Shown here in pieces: positions 11,748 through 20,486 of a stretch of DNA of 64,000 bases (the first letter of the stretch is position 1; each line of letters begins with the position of its first letter). Origin of the DNA: Saccharina japonica (Eukaryota; Sar; Phaeophyceae; Laminariales; Laminariaceae); contig MEHQ01002696.1 in the NCBI GenBank assembly GCA_008828725.1, forward strand, positions 143,168 through 207,167. The letters are read 5' to 3'. A program made the position numbers and the translations under genes. The notes under the pieces are model-generated. The model saw only the letters and a program-made list of their open reading frames with translations, ran no database searches and was not told the origin of the DNA.

Positions 11748-14700
11748 ATCAAAACCCCGCCCCTTAAGGGGTAATAAGGAACCAAGGACGAGCCCAGTTT
11801 CTGTACTGGCATTATACGCCCCCCCTCGCCGGTATGCAGAGGCGCCAATTCTTTACCCCTCGGCCCGCATTACCACCCCCCTCGGCCTCCTAATCCAACC
11901 GCCTTGTTCGATGCAATTGTTCGGTTCACCCCAATAGGGTGTTTCACATCCGATGATCCAAAGCCCAGCGGGACAAGCTGTATTGTGGAGGAGTCCCTCG
12001 CAAAGGGGGGTGAGCCGGGGGCGAAATGGGAAGGGTAAAGGAACTTCCGCGGCTACGACTTCCCGGAGGGGGATTTCCCACGGCGGGAAGCGGTTGCGTT
12101 TTTATTTTTTTATTTTTTGGTGTTGTGTGTTGTGTGTTGTGTCTGTGTGATGTTGTGATGTTGTGATGTGTGTTGTGTGTTGCGTGTCGTGTTATTGTTA
12201 CTTGTTTGTTTGTTGTTGTTGTTGTTGTGATAGCTTGCCGTCGCCAGCACTCGGTTGTTGCGACGACCTGGAAGGCATGCATACGGCGCGGGCGACATCA
12301 ACCCTGTCAGCGCCCCCCCCCCCCCCCCACATCCTTATCCCCCTCCTCGAAGGCTAATAATAATTTGACCTGCCTGATTACGGGGGAGCCATTAGTAAAA
12401 TAATCCATAATTAAACTCTAATACTAGTAGTTACTATAAATAGAGAACCTACTGCACACCTATTTACCTTTTTTTACCAACAATATTTGGTCCTATTCAC
12501 TATTTAGGACCCACGGTACGCACGAAAACCTCTATATTCTTTACCTATTATTATACTAACAATATTAGGTCCTATTTTACTAACATCATTTGGTCCTATT
12601 TCCTATGTGCTATGGTCCCTCACCTGTAATACTACTGTTACACCCCTGCGGCAGGTGGAAAGGACAATAAGACAGCTTTAAACCGGGGAGGGGTTTCGGG
12701 GGTTTCCCTTCATATTCAAAGACCCCGCCGAGGCCCTGGTGAGCCGCTACTTTTACAACCACTGCAAAAACCTCAGGGGGGCGGACTGTGGGGGGTCCGA
12801 AAAGGCGTTCCCTACCCTTGGACAGGTGAGAGGGAGGGGTAGGGGGTAAGGGGGGTGGGGGTGGGGGGGGGTTGCGCTTCGTCACGGTGGCGTTGCGTAT
12901 TGGTTGGAGTTGGTGGGTTCGTTTTGTGTGTTGCTTGGCGTGAACGATAGATAGGCCACTACAGAGTTCAAGAGACACGATATGTATTTTGGGTGTGGAA
13001 GCGCGTTGAGCTTAAGCTCTTTTTTTTTTTTTTTCTTTCTGTGTTGTTGTTGTTCCCCTTCCTCGCAAGAGGATACAATTATATGAACCAATAGTCTACT
13101 ATGCTATTAGGCCAATTTTAGATTTCAGCGTCTGGTCTCGGGTCACAACAGACTTTTTTTTTTTCATAAGTCGGGCAGATGATCTACATATCATACAGAT
13201 CATCTTCAGATAGATCACCTACATATATATAATATATAGGTAGATCATCTACAGATACATCATTTACAGATAGATCATCCACAGATAGGTCATCTACAGA
13301 TATATCATCTACAGATAGATCATCTACAGATGTATAATCTACGGATATATAATCTACAGATAAATCATCTACAGATAGATCATCTACAGATAGATCATAT
13401 ACAGATAGATCATGTAGATCACGCGCTGTAGTTTCTCACCTGCCGCTGTGAGAGAGATTTGCGCCCGATCTGCATACTGCACAAATCCGACCCAGGAAAC
13501 ACGTTAGGTTATACAAGATCGGGATATAAGATCTGCCTATGAAATATCTAGATCCATCTGTCCCGCGCGTGCAGCGATAAGAGGGAGATTTTTTTGTGGA
13601 CAATTGTTTTTTTTTCTTTCCTGACGGACGAGGAAACTGCCCGCGATATCGTCAATCAGTTAGTTAGGTTATAAAAGATCGGGATATAAGATCTGCCTTT
13701 GAAGAATTAGATCCATCTGTCCCGAGTCGCGTGAAGGACGCGCGGCGTGCAGCGATACGAGGGAGATTTGTTTGTGGACAATTTTTTTTTTTTCTTTCCT
13801 GACGGACGAGGAAACTGCCCGCGATATCGTCAATCTCGTTTTTGTTCACACTATTGACATTGGTCGAACCAAAACCTACGGCGGACCAAGCTTAAGCGTC
13901 CGTTTAAAAAAACGACAAAATCAGTTTTGTTTGGAGAGCGTTTTTAAGTTCCTACTGGTACAGTACCGTACACTATATATACTCGAGTTAGCTGTTGTTT
14001 TTTAATTTTTTAATATACTCGAGTTACAGTAGGTGTCTCATACTGTTCGTACTTGTGGCGTGTTGGCTTCAAGTCGTTGCATTATTAGTCGTCCCACAGG
14101 GTAGAGGCAACGAGGAGTGCCCTCAGGGGTCCAGGAGCTTTCATACCCAGGCCCAAAAGACAAAAATGCGGTGTAACCTATAAAAGGTCAATAGCCCGAA
14201 CCGACACCAAACTGACTCGTAACTGTCACACTGAAGGTTCCAAACCAACACATACAAAATATGTACCCCGTACTGCCGTTGGCATGCACGGCCAACTCCC
14301 TCGTTCGGGAAAAATCCAGGAAAATTCATGAATTTCTGTGTTGAGCTCTCTTGAAGTTTTGGCGAGGCTGTGCCCACGAGATGCGACAACCAGCGTGCTT
14401 GCTTGCTTGCACATTTGTTTTTGAGGGCGCGACGGTTTTGGAGTTTTTTTCATCTCGTACTTAGTGTGTTGTCGCTGCGGCCGGTTCGACCAAAAGGAAC
14501 CGGCACGCTATCTTATATGGAGTTCGCGTAAATCTGCCCGCGCAGGCGAACTTCGTTAGGTGTGCCCGCATTGAAAATAGAGCCTTTCCAAGCACAACGA
14601 CCAGGTGGCACACCAAGCAGGCATGCCTCTCATTAGGGTTAGGGTTAGGGTTAGAGGTCCGGGTCGGGGTGGTGGCCGCCGTTAGTCAAAGCCAAGAATA

Positions 14701-17700
14701 AGCTCACCGTTCGGAATGAATACCTTACAGCTTCGTGACAAAACCCCACCTCATTAGAAACAGCATCATTTTATGCGGGCACGTCTCAGAAGTTCGCCTG
14801 CGCGGGCAGATTTGCGGCTACTGTCTTATATGTCCAACTCCTCCTCCGATGGCACACTGCGTTGGCGGATATTTTCATATTTTCGAATATTATGGGGGGC
14901 AACATAGTGGTCAGAACCTAATAAGGTTGTTTGGACATACGGGAGTATACGTATGGTTTTCGAGTCTATCGTGGGCTCTGAATTCTACGGTATGGCCCAC
15001 CGTATTGCGAAAATATATACCAGTAAACCATACGTTCGGTGCGCGCGATTGAATGTATGTATCACACGCACCTTGCGGATATGTACTGCTGTACCTGTGT
15101 ATGGGTTTCGACGAAAAGTGTTCGGCCTCGCGGCTGAGACCCCCCCCCGGCACCACTCGAGACGCGTGGTACGGTAGAGGAGGTATACCTTTTTTTGGCT
15201 GAATCGTTTTCTGAACGATCGGGCTCCTTAACCCAAATTCGTCGGACTTTCGTTTTTGTGACGAAAAATGTTTCAGAGTATACTTCGGTCATGAGATTCC
15301 TCGTCCGGCAGCACTTTTATTTTCCTCCAAAATCATTTTTTCGGTGAGGTATGACGCTCCTTAAGTGAGGAGCTCAGAAAAAACATGGTGCACCTCTATC
15401 GTAGCATGCGTCTCGACCTTTGTTCGCACTTTTAGCCGCAGCCTGTAGCACCCCCTTCGGCAGAATCATTATCCTATTCCGGGGGGCCATGGTAATCAGG
15501 ACCCATTACGTACACAAAAACCTAGATACTACAGTATTTTTACTACTGTACGCATATTTGGGCCTGATTACTATGCACCCCTGTGATATTAATAGTATGT
15601 TTAAGTAAACTGACTGGTTCCAACGGCGCTTAAAACTCGCCCGAGGAAACGATAAGGAGGCTTTTTTTTAGATTTGATGAAAACCCCACACGCTCGGTGC
15701 GCCAAGCAATGAATAAGGTGGTCGCATCGTAAGAAAACATTACTGAAGGAGTTTCCCTTTTCCTCGTGGAGGCTGTTCTGCCATCGGGGGGGGGGGGGGG
15801 GCAGAATATATCGAAACCAACACTACCATTTTCTCCCCCGGGGGGAGGTATTTTTTCATGTTGTTGGGCGGGTTTCATATGTTGGTGAAAAGTTAAGGCC
15901 GCTCCCCTCCAAGCTGAGCCGACAAGGGAAGAAAGGCCTCAGCCCTTCTTCTCGCGATAAAAAACATGCAAGCCACGCACCGCAGCGGGGAGGGGGGACG
16001 AGACCCTGCCATATATATGTGAACCCGGATCTGAGTTGCGACTACTGTACCAGTAGGTGGGCAGAGGAAGAATGAAGGGGCGAAGCTAATAAATGGGATG
16101 GAACTACTCAAAAATTGAAAATGATGCGCTTTGAGGGCCTGCCCGAATTTGACGCGGACGGACCCGGGGGGTGGCGTTGGCAACGGCAAGGTTTCCTGAT
16201 AATTTCTGAGGCTTTGTGCGGTAGGGGTTCGCCTAATTTCTTTTTAGACGCTCTTCACTTGAGGCGCTGTATCTATAGGAAACCTAGCCTAGCCTGACCG
16301 AAACAAAGCGGTGTTGAAGACTCTCTCTCTCCCGCGGACACACGCTTGAAAAAAAAAGTTGCTAAAACATCAAATCCCAATTCATGGCCAAGTTTTTTTT
16401 TGCGACGGAAAAATATTGTCAATACTAGGAAAAAAAAACAATACGGCGATTCAACGGTATTTGTTGTGTTGTATATTATTAGTGCCTTACGCATGATACA
16501 TGAAAAATGATTCCCTCTAATGGTGCCGGTTGCCGCTATTTAAATATTGCCGGCTGCCCCTTCTACAGTATTAATAGTTAATGCCTGTGAAATCGTTTGG
16601 CACATACCACTCTTTTCGGAAATATAAGCACCCTTTGTACATTAACACTCAATAAAAACGGCGCTTATATTTCGAGACACCAGTGTGGTGAATGTTTAGC
16701 CAGTGTGGCAGTGTACGACGTAGTGCCGGTGGCCACTGGCGTATAGTGCTGGCATTATTGGCTGGCCTATATAACACCGGCACTACAGAGGGACCGCACT
16801 GCTGTACGCAACAGTACTGGCATCGCGACACGCGTCTCCTTTTCGATATTTTTTTGTCGCCCCCAGTTCTGACGGCTGGTGATGTTAACCCTTTGAAAAC
16901 TGAAAACATGATTCCACACTAATTATAAGTAGTTTGTCCCCAAATGCGTGGGACCAGTTCGTAAGGGGGTAAACGCGCTTTGGGGGTTTGATGTGGTTTG
17001 CCGCGTTTTTGTTTTTACTTTTTTTTTCTCCTTTCTCTTTTTTTTTTCCTTCTCGTTTTTTCTCTTTTTTTTTTTTTTTTTTTCTTATTCTGGACTACAT
17101 ATGATATGATATGATACATACAGGTACGCGGAAGAGAGGGACGACCGTCTGCACATGGAGTCCTTCTACGACAACTACTGCGACCCTCACACGGTCGACG
17201 GTCGACGCAACTACCCCGTCGTGTGCGTGAACTACCACAAGCTCTGGGACAACAAGGAGGCCTTGGTCAAAGCTCTTGGTCTGCCCACAGGGGAGGCGCT
17301 GAAGGTGAATCTATATAGAGGGGCAGGAGGGGCTATAGAGTGCGATGTCAAGAGGGGGGGGGTGTACTCGATATATATGCATGGCCGTAGTCGTATATAT
17401 GGCCGTAGACCCTCGCATGGTCAGGACCGGGGGGGGGGGGGGGGGCCCTACAATGCCGGGACGGAGCACGTTGGGTTTTCACCAACCAGGCAATAGGGCT
17501 GCTAAGAACCACCTCTGAGGCGGACTTGCATACGGACGACAGCTTCAATGAGTTAACTTTTTAGCGGGGGGGAGGATTGTTTGTTCACAGGTATCGCAAG
17601 GCCAACCCAACCCCTAACCCTGACCCCTAATCGGACCCAAACCGGACCAGAAACGGGCGAGAAACGCGGCCGCGCCGCTTTTTGCATCTATCGAGAAAAT

Positions 17701-18292
17701 TGCGAAAACATGCCGAGCGCGGGCCACGATTCCGAACTGCTGACCCCCCACCGGTTCCCAATTTTAAAGACTTTGAAGACAAAATCATCCCTTTAAGATC
17801 CTTGCTAACGGATCGTAGAAATTACTCAGTTTATCGTTGATTATATTCAAAAAAATAAAAAAAAACACAGCTGTGAGCTCGAGGATTTCGTCGAAACTCA
17901 TGTTTGCTAGCTGGGCGTGATACTAATACTTCGATCGCGCGTACTTACGGGTTTCATATACATGCCCGTATAATTTCATGCCTTTTTGTGTTGTCATTCC
18001 GAATACTGCTATTTAATACTAGTACTGGATTAAGTACATATAGCATGCCGCAAAATGGCTGGCGTTCTTATCTTGTTGCTTGTGTTTGTCCATGCCTCTG
18101 ACGTGTGTGGTGTATGTACATATGTATGATGTTGTGTCGCAGCTGCCGACCAGGACAGAGACCATCCGCAACGACCAGACCAGCGCCAGGAGGGGGGAGC
18201 CGTTCACCCTGGCGGTCAGGGAACAGTTACGGCTCAAACACGCCTCCTTATCGGAGAAAATTTTCGAGGCTCCGGCCGTCGCAGTTGTTTGA
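8970..18292 (+). CDS. Sulfotransferase-like P-loop protein, multi-exon gene
   Basis: The product is predicted to transfer sulfate from PAPS to a carbohydrate or other acceptor. The acceptor is unknown, and Golgi location is only the family norm. Supported exons are 8,970?-10,382, 12,691-12,825 or 12,845, 17,124-17,304 and 18,143-18,292. Weaker exons are 11,456-11,517 and 12,041-12,092. In order the protein has a Gly-rich low-complexity region, the 5'-phosphosulfate P-loop (SFGGSGSKML), a FKDPAEALVSRY motif like the 3'-phosphate-binding site, NYHKLWDN ... ALGLP, and RTETIRNDQTS near the C-terminus. All junction phases can be made to agree only if exon 12,691 uses its second donor (GTAAGG at 12,846). 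With the first donor (GTGAGA at 12,826) the frame breaks. The 5' end is not resolved. The introns are filled with repeats. The gene may be intact or a decaying copy. Confidence 0.7.
10441..11165 (+). repeat. Degenerate GGTAG/GGGTAG simple-repeat array
   Basis: About 700 bp are built from GGTAG and GGGTAGC-like pentamers and hexamers. It is almost pure at 10,500-10,585 and increasingly degenerate to the right. One strand is almost free of C. It lies in an intron of the sulfotransferase-like gene. The unit resembles a telomere-type repeat but is not TTAGGG. Confidence 0.85.
11456..11517 (+). CDS. Possible small exon of the sulfotransferase-like gene
   Basis: An AG at 11,454-11,455 and a GTACGT donor at 11,518 bound 62 bp with one open frame (…DISSDVTGLLKGLRWYYT). 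It starts in phase 0, as the preceding exon requires, and ends with two bases of a codon, as the candidate exon at 12,041 requires. Phase agreement is the only support. I do not recognise the residues as conserved in the family. Confidence 0.3.
12041..12092 (+). CDS. Possible small exon of the sulfotransferase-like gene
   Basis: After TAAAG at 12,040 the frame reads NFRGYDFPEGDFPRREA and is closed by a weak donor (GTTGCG at 12,093). The FRG..FP.G.F pattern is what I would expect shortly before the 3'-phosphate-binding motif in this family, and it ends in phase 0, matching exon 12,691. The weak donor keeps confidence low. Confidence 0.35.
12691..12845 (+). CDS. Sulfotransferase-like gene, exon with 3'-phosphate-binding motif
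   Basis: This exon lies in a frame blocked upstream by a stop at 12,679, so it is easily missed. After an AG at 12,689-12,690 it reads GFRGFPFIFKDPAEALVSRY and then FYNHCKNLRGADCGG, a typical sulfotransferase stretch in which KDP and SR correspond to the 3'-phosphate contacts. Two donors are possible. CAG|GTGAGA at 12,826 is the better consensus but leaves the next exon out of frame. GGG|GTAAGG at 12,846 restores the frame by adding seven Gly/Arg-rich codons. A single-base assembly error in the G-runs would reconcile the first option. Confidence 0.7.
13170..13425. repeat. AGATAGATCATCTAC 15-bp tandem array
   Basis: About 16 imperfect copies of a 15-bp unit made of AGATCATCTAC and AGAT lie here. 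GATC-rich sequence of similar style occurs at about 6,620-7,000, 19,690-19,840, 24,050-24,240, 31,780-32,110 and 43,640-43,850, often near CCAGGAAACACG or CGAAATATCTAGATAA. These may be remnants of one dispersed family. Confidence 0.75.
13505..13836 (+). repeat. Direct tandem duplication, ~165-bp unit
   Basis: The segment starting TTAGGTTATACAAGATCGGG (13,505) and ending CCCGCGATATCGTCAATC (about 13,657) is repeated from 13,667 to 13,836. The second unit has a small expansion (CGTGAAGGACGCGCGG) and a longer T-run. The high identity indicates a fairly recent local duplication. Confidence 0.8.
14530..14813. mobile_element. TIR element carrying TTAGGG repeats
   Basis: AAATCTGCCCGCGCAGGCGA with CTTC (25 bp, 14,530-14,554) is perfectly inverted at 14,789-14,813. 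The inversion continues imperfectly inward through GTGCCCGCAT. The interior includes about three TTAGGG units at 14,633-14,652. It is non-coding, about 285 bp, and looks like a MITE. Confidence 0.65.
15181..15397. mobile_element. R2 MITE, uninterrupted copy
   Basis: The left end reads AGGTATACC, T-run, GGCTGAATCG; the right end reads GAAAAAACATGGTGCACCTCT. These are inverted with respect to each other (GAGGTATACC versus GAGGTGCACC). The same family occurs at 3,151-3,487 with an insertion. It is about 217 bp and non-coding. Confidence 0.6.
17124..17304 (+). CDS. Sulfotransferase-like gene, penultimate exon
   Basis: It follows a strong polypyrimidine tract and CAG. After one base that completes a split codon, the frame reads YAEERDDRLHMESFYDNYC, then YPVVCVNYHKLWDNKEALVK, then ALGLPTGEALK. 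It stops at an AAG|GTGAAT donor at 17,305 in phase 0. NYHKLWDN followed by ALGLP is the segment by which I recognised the family. Confidence 0.75.
17353..17556 (-). repeat. R1 SINE-like repeat in an intron
   Basis: The copy is antisense to the host gene. The G-run GGGGGGGGTGTACTCG marks its C-tail, and the far end reads CGCCTCTGAGGCGGACTTGC with its usual GACGACAGCTTCAATGAGTTAAC end. A second G-run (about 17,430-17,446) interrupts the body. Confidence 0.7.
17595..17760 (-). repeat. Dispersed repeat with CCCTAACCC motif
   Basis: The segment CCTAACCCTGACCCC ... GGACCAGAAACGGGC ... CGCGCCGCTTTTTGCATC is the reverse complement, with mismatches, of 37,970-38,110 inside the TIR element at 37,878-38,214. 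It is a second, older copy without obvious ends here. Confidence 0.6.
18143..18292 (+). CDS. Sulfotransferase-like gene, last exon
   Basis: After TCGCAG at 18,137-18,142 the frame reads LPTRTETIRNDQTS, then RRGEPFTLAVREQLRLKHAS, and ends at TGA 18,290-18,292. The phase is 0, matching the preceding exon. The RTETxRNDQT motif followed by a predicted helix is the usual C-terminal end of this family, so the gene's 3' end seems complete. Confidence 0.7.
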   Translation: MPTRTETIRNDQTSARRGEPFTLAVREQLRLKHASLSEKIFEAPAVAVV

Positions 18293-18574
18293 TTTCGATT
18301 TTGATACGTATCATACGTACCTGGTACCTGACACCTGGTACCTGGTACCTGGTATCCAGGAGAGTGCTTGTCTTCGGCGAGGGAGGGAGGGAGGGAGGGA
18401 GGGCGCCGAATAGAGTTTTTTTTTCTTTTATCGACTGAAAAACAAACCCCACACTAATGCCACACTAATATCAAGTAGCCCCCCCCCCCCCCCAAAACGT
18501 GGGTGCGGTAGTAACGGGGTTAGGGGTTGAGGCTACGGATGGGTTTCCACGTGGGTTGTATGGGAGGAGGTGGA

Positions 18575-18805
18575 GGGGGGGGGGGTGTACTTCATTTTCA
18601 TGCATGGCCGTAGTCGTATGACTATAGACCCTCGCATTACCTACAATGCCGGGACGGAGCACGTTGGGTTTTCACCAACCAGGCAGACATTTTGCTTGCA
18701 CCAAGCACGAAGCGCCGTGAGATACTGGGCGAGTCGCATGACGGGTGGGGGTGCACTCATGTCGTGCACGGTCGTAGTCGTATGACCATAGACCCTCCCA
18801 TCGTA
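18575..18805 (-). repeat. R1 SINE-like repeat with a second 3' end
   Basis: The G-run and GTGTACTTCATTTTCATGCA at 18,576-18,605 mark the C-tail of one copy. The body includes CAATGCCGGGACGGAGCAC and CGAAGCGCCGTGAGATACTG. A second 3' end (GTGCACTCATGTCGTGCACG ... GACCATAGACCCTC) follows at 18,750-18,800, as in the tandem arrangement at 255-440. Confidence 0.65.
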
Positions 18806-20255
18806 GTGGTGAACGTTGATGAACGTCAGCGGTTAGATTTTTTTTTTTTGTCGTTTTTTTTTGTGATCATACTTGTGTGGGGGTTGTGGAGAGGTTGTGT
18901 GGGTGGTTTTTGCCGAAACAACGTGCGGTTTTGCGTTTTTACGTGCATGCAAAATGTGGACTGGTTGTTGGTTGTACGTACGCTGTCTAAAGTATAGTCT
19001 ATTAGTATATCAGTCGGGTGGTGTTTCGTTTTGTTTTGTTTGTGCTTGTGATTTGTTTGTCCTCAGGGATCTTCACGGTTCAGGATTTGTTTTTTAATCT
19101 CACGGGCCGGGCCGGGTCGGGTCGGGTCGGGTCGGGTCGGGTCGGGTCGGGTCAGGGGGTCAGCAAACTCTCACGGGTCGGGTCGGGCCGCTGTTACCCG
19201 GCCCTACCCGACCTGACCCGTGGGGTTTGGCCCGACCCGTCAACAGCCCCGGGTGTTTGGTCACTCCTATATATACAGGGGGTCGGGTGGGTGGGTGGGT
19301 GGGTGGGTGGGTGGGTGGGTCAATGGGTCGGTGGGTGGATGGGTGGGTGTATAGGTATCCATGCTCCGCGGACTTTAGCTTCGCTGTTATCGGAGGACCT
19401 CGTGGAAACACCGCCGCGTTTCGGATCAACGTGGGGGAGTGATACTTTTTTTTTTTTTTCTTGTGAGAAACTTGGAACATGGAACACCCAATCGGGCGAT
19501 GTAACGAAATACCGCCTCTACACTTTGTTAACTATGCACGAAGTACGTATATATATCACACCAAGAATGACATGCAATCGATTCCAAGAATTGACATATA
19601 CTCGATTCCCACTTGATAAGCTATAAGCAGTAGACCTTCTAGGGCAAATCATGTTGCCGGGTGGGACCCGCATAATATGCATGATCTGAGACATGTTTCC
19701 TGGGTTGGATATGTACTCTACGCAGATCGTGCACAACCTTTCACAACGAACGGCAGGCGAGGAATAGGTAGATCATCCACTGTAGATAGAGAGATAGATA
19801 CATCATGATGGGCTGTAGATGATCTGTAGATGATATGTCCAAGGTGTGCACGTTTCTACAACGAACACAATGCATGCATGTTCATGCAAAGGTACGATGG
19901 CAGTGGCGGCAAAGGGCTTCTTGGCTGTCTGCAGCAGGGAACTATCAAGGGCTCCGAGAAGCCTGTTCCGCGGAGACCGTGCACCCCGTAGGGACCGACC
20001 GCCGGAGGCAACAAAAGGCGACATATATGTGCGTGGATACACGCCCGAGAACCACTCGTCAAGGCGCTTCTATACGCCTAAAACACGTTTGAATGTAAAA
20101 TGGTGCCTCTTTTTTGTTCTTGGCGTTTCCAGCGAAAAGGACACGCGCGACATTTCGTTAGACCTCCGCGGCCGTACATGTTGCGCTCAACTTTACACGC
20201 CTTCCGGCGCCTGCTAAGCGAACACGCGAACACGCAATTCCACCCCAAGACTCAT

Positions 20256-20486
20256 CCCACGGCAAGAGCGTAGCAGAATTTTCTGAGCTCCTCGCATGAG
20301 GAGCTGAATATCTCACCCGAAACATGACCTCGGAGACATTCGTTCGCACAACCCGACCAAACCTTCCAATGCGGTAGGCCAAAAACAAACATACCAGTAA
20401 AATGATAATGGTATCCGGTGGTTACTCGCGCGAGGAGCCCGGCCGGTCAGAAAAGATTGAGCCAAAAAGTGGTACCCCTACCGTGG
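20256..20486. mobile_element. TIR element (MITE), second copy of the 3,906-4,142 family
   Basis: It starts CCCACGGCAAGAGCG and ends GGTACCCCTACCGTGG, with an interior that aligns throughout to 3,906-4,142 (for example CAACCCGACCAAA and GTATCCGGTGGTTACTC). The left terminal repeat has two mismatches to its partner. Confidence 0.6.

Larger units (their letters stand above)
10383..12690 (+). other. Intron(s) of the sulfotransferase-like gene with GGTAG array
   Basis: The donor is GAG|GTGAGG. The region holds the GGTAG pentamer array (10,441-11,165) and a GGGTCGGG/CCCGACCC inverted tract (11,150-11,300) that recurs in inverse orientation at 19,100-19,245. It also has C-runs at 11,716-11,748 and 12,313-12,328 and TGTTG-type simple repeats at 12,117-12,230. 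Two weak candidate exons are listed separately. Confidence 0.5.
12846..17123 (+). other. Long intron of the sulfotransferase-like gene
   Basis: This intron of about 4.3 kb ends with a long T/C tract (about 17,005-17,095) and CAG at 17,121-17,123. It contains an AGATC array (13,170-13,425), a ~165-bp tandem duplication (13,505-13,836), a TIR element with TTAGGG repeats (14,530-14,813), an R2 MITE (15,181-15,397), a dispersed repeat (about 16,875-16,980) and otherwise nothing I can identify. Confidence 0.55.
17305..18142 (+). other. Last intron of the sulfotransferase-like gene
   Basis: This 838-bp intron contains an R1 SINE on the minus strand (17,353-17,556), split by an internal G-run. It is followed by a repeat with CCCTAACCCTGACCCC and CGGACCAGAAACGGGC (about 17,595-17,730), which recurs in inverse orientation at 37,970-38,110. 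It ends TTGTGTCGCAG. Confidence 0.6.

Noticed and set aside
13170..13425. CRISPR-like appearance of the AGATC array
   Set aside because: There are no unique spacers; it is a simple 15-bp tandem repeat in a eukaryotic intron.
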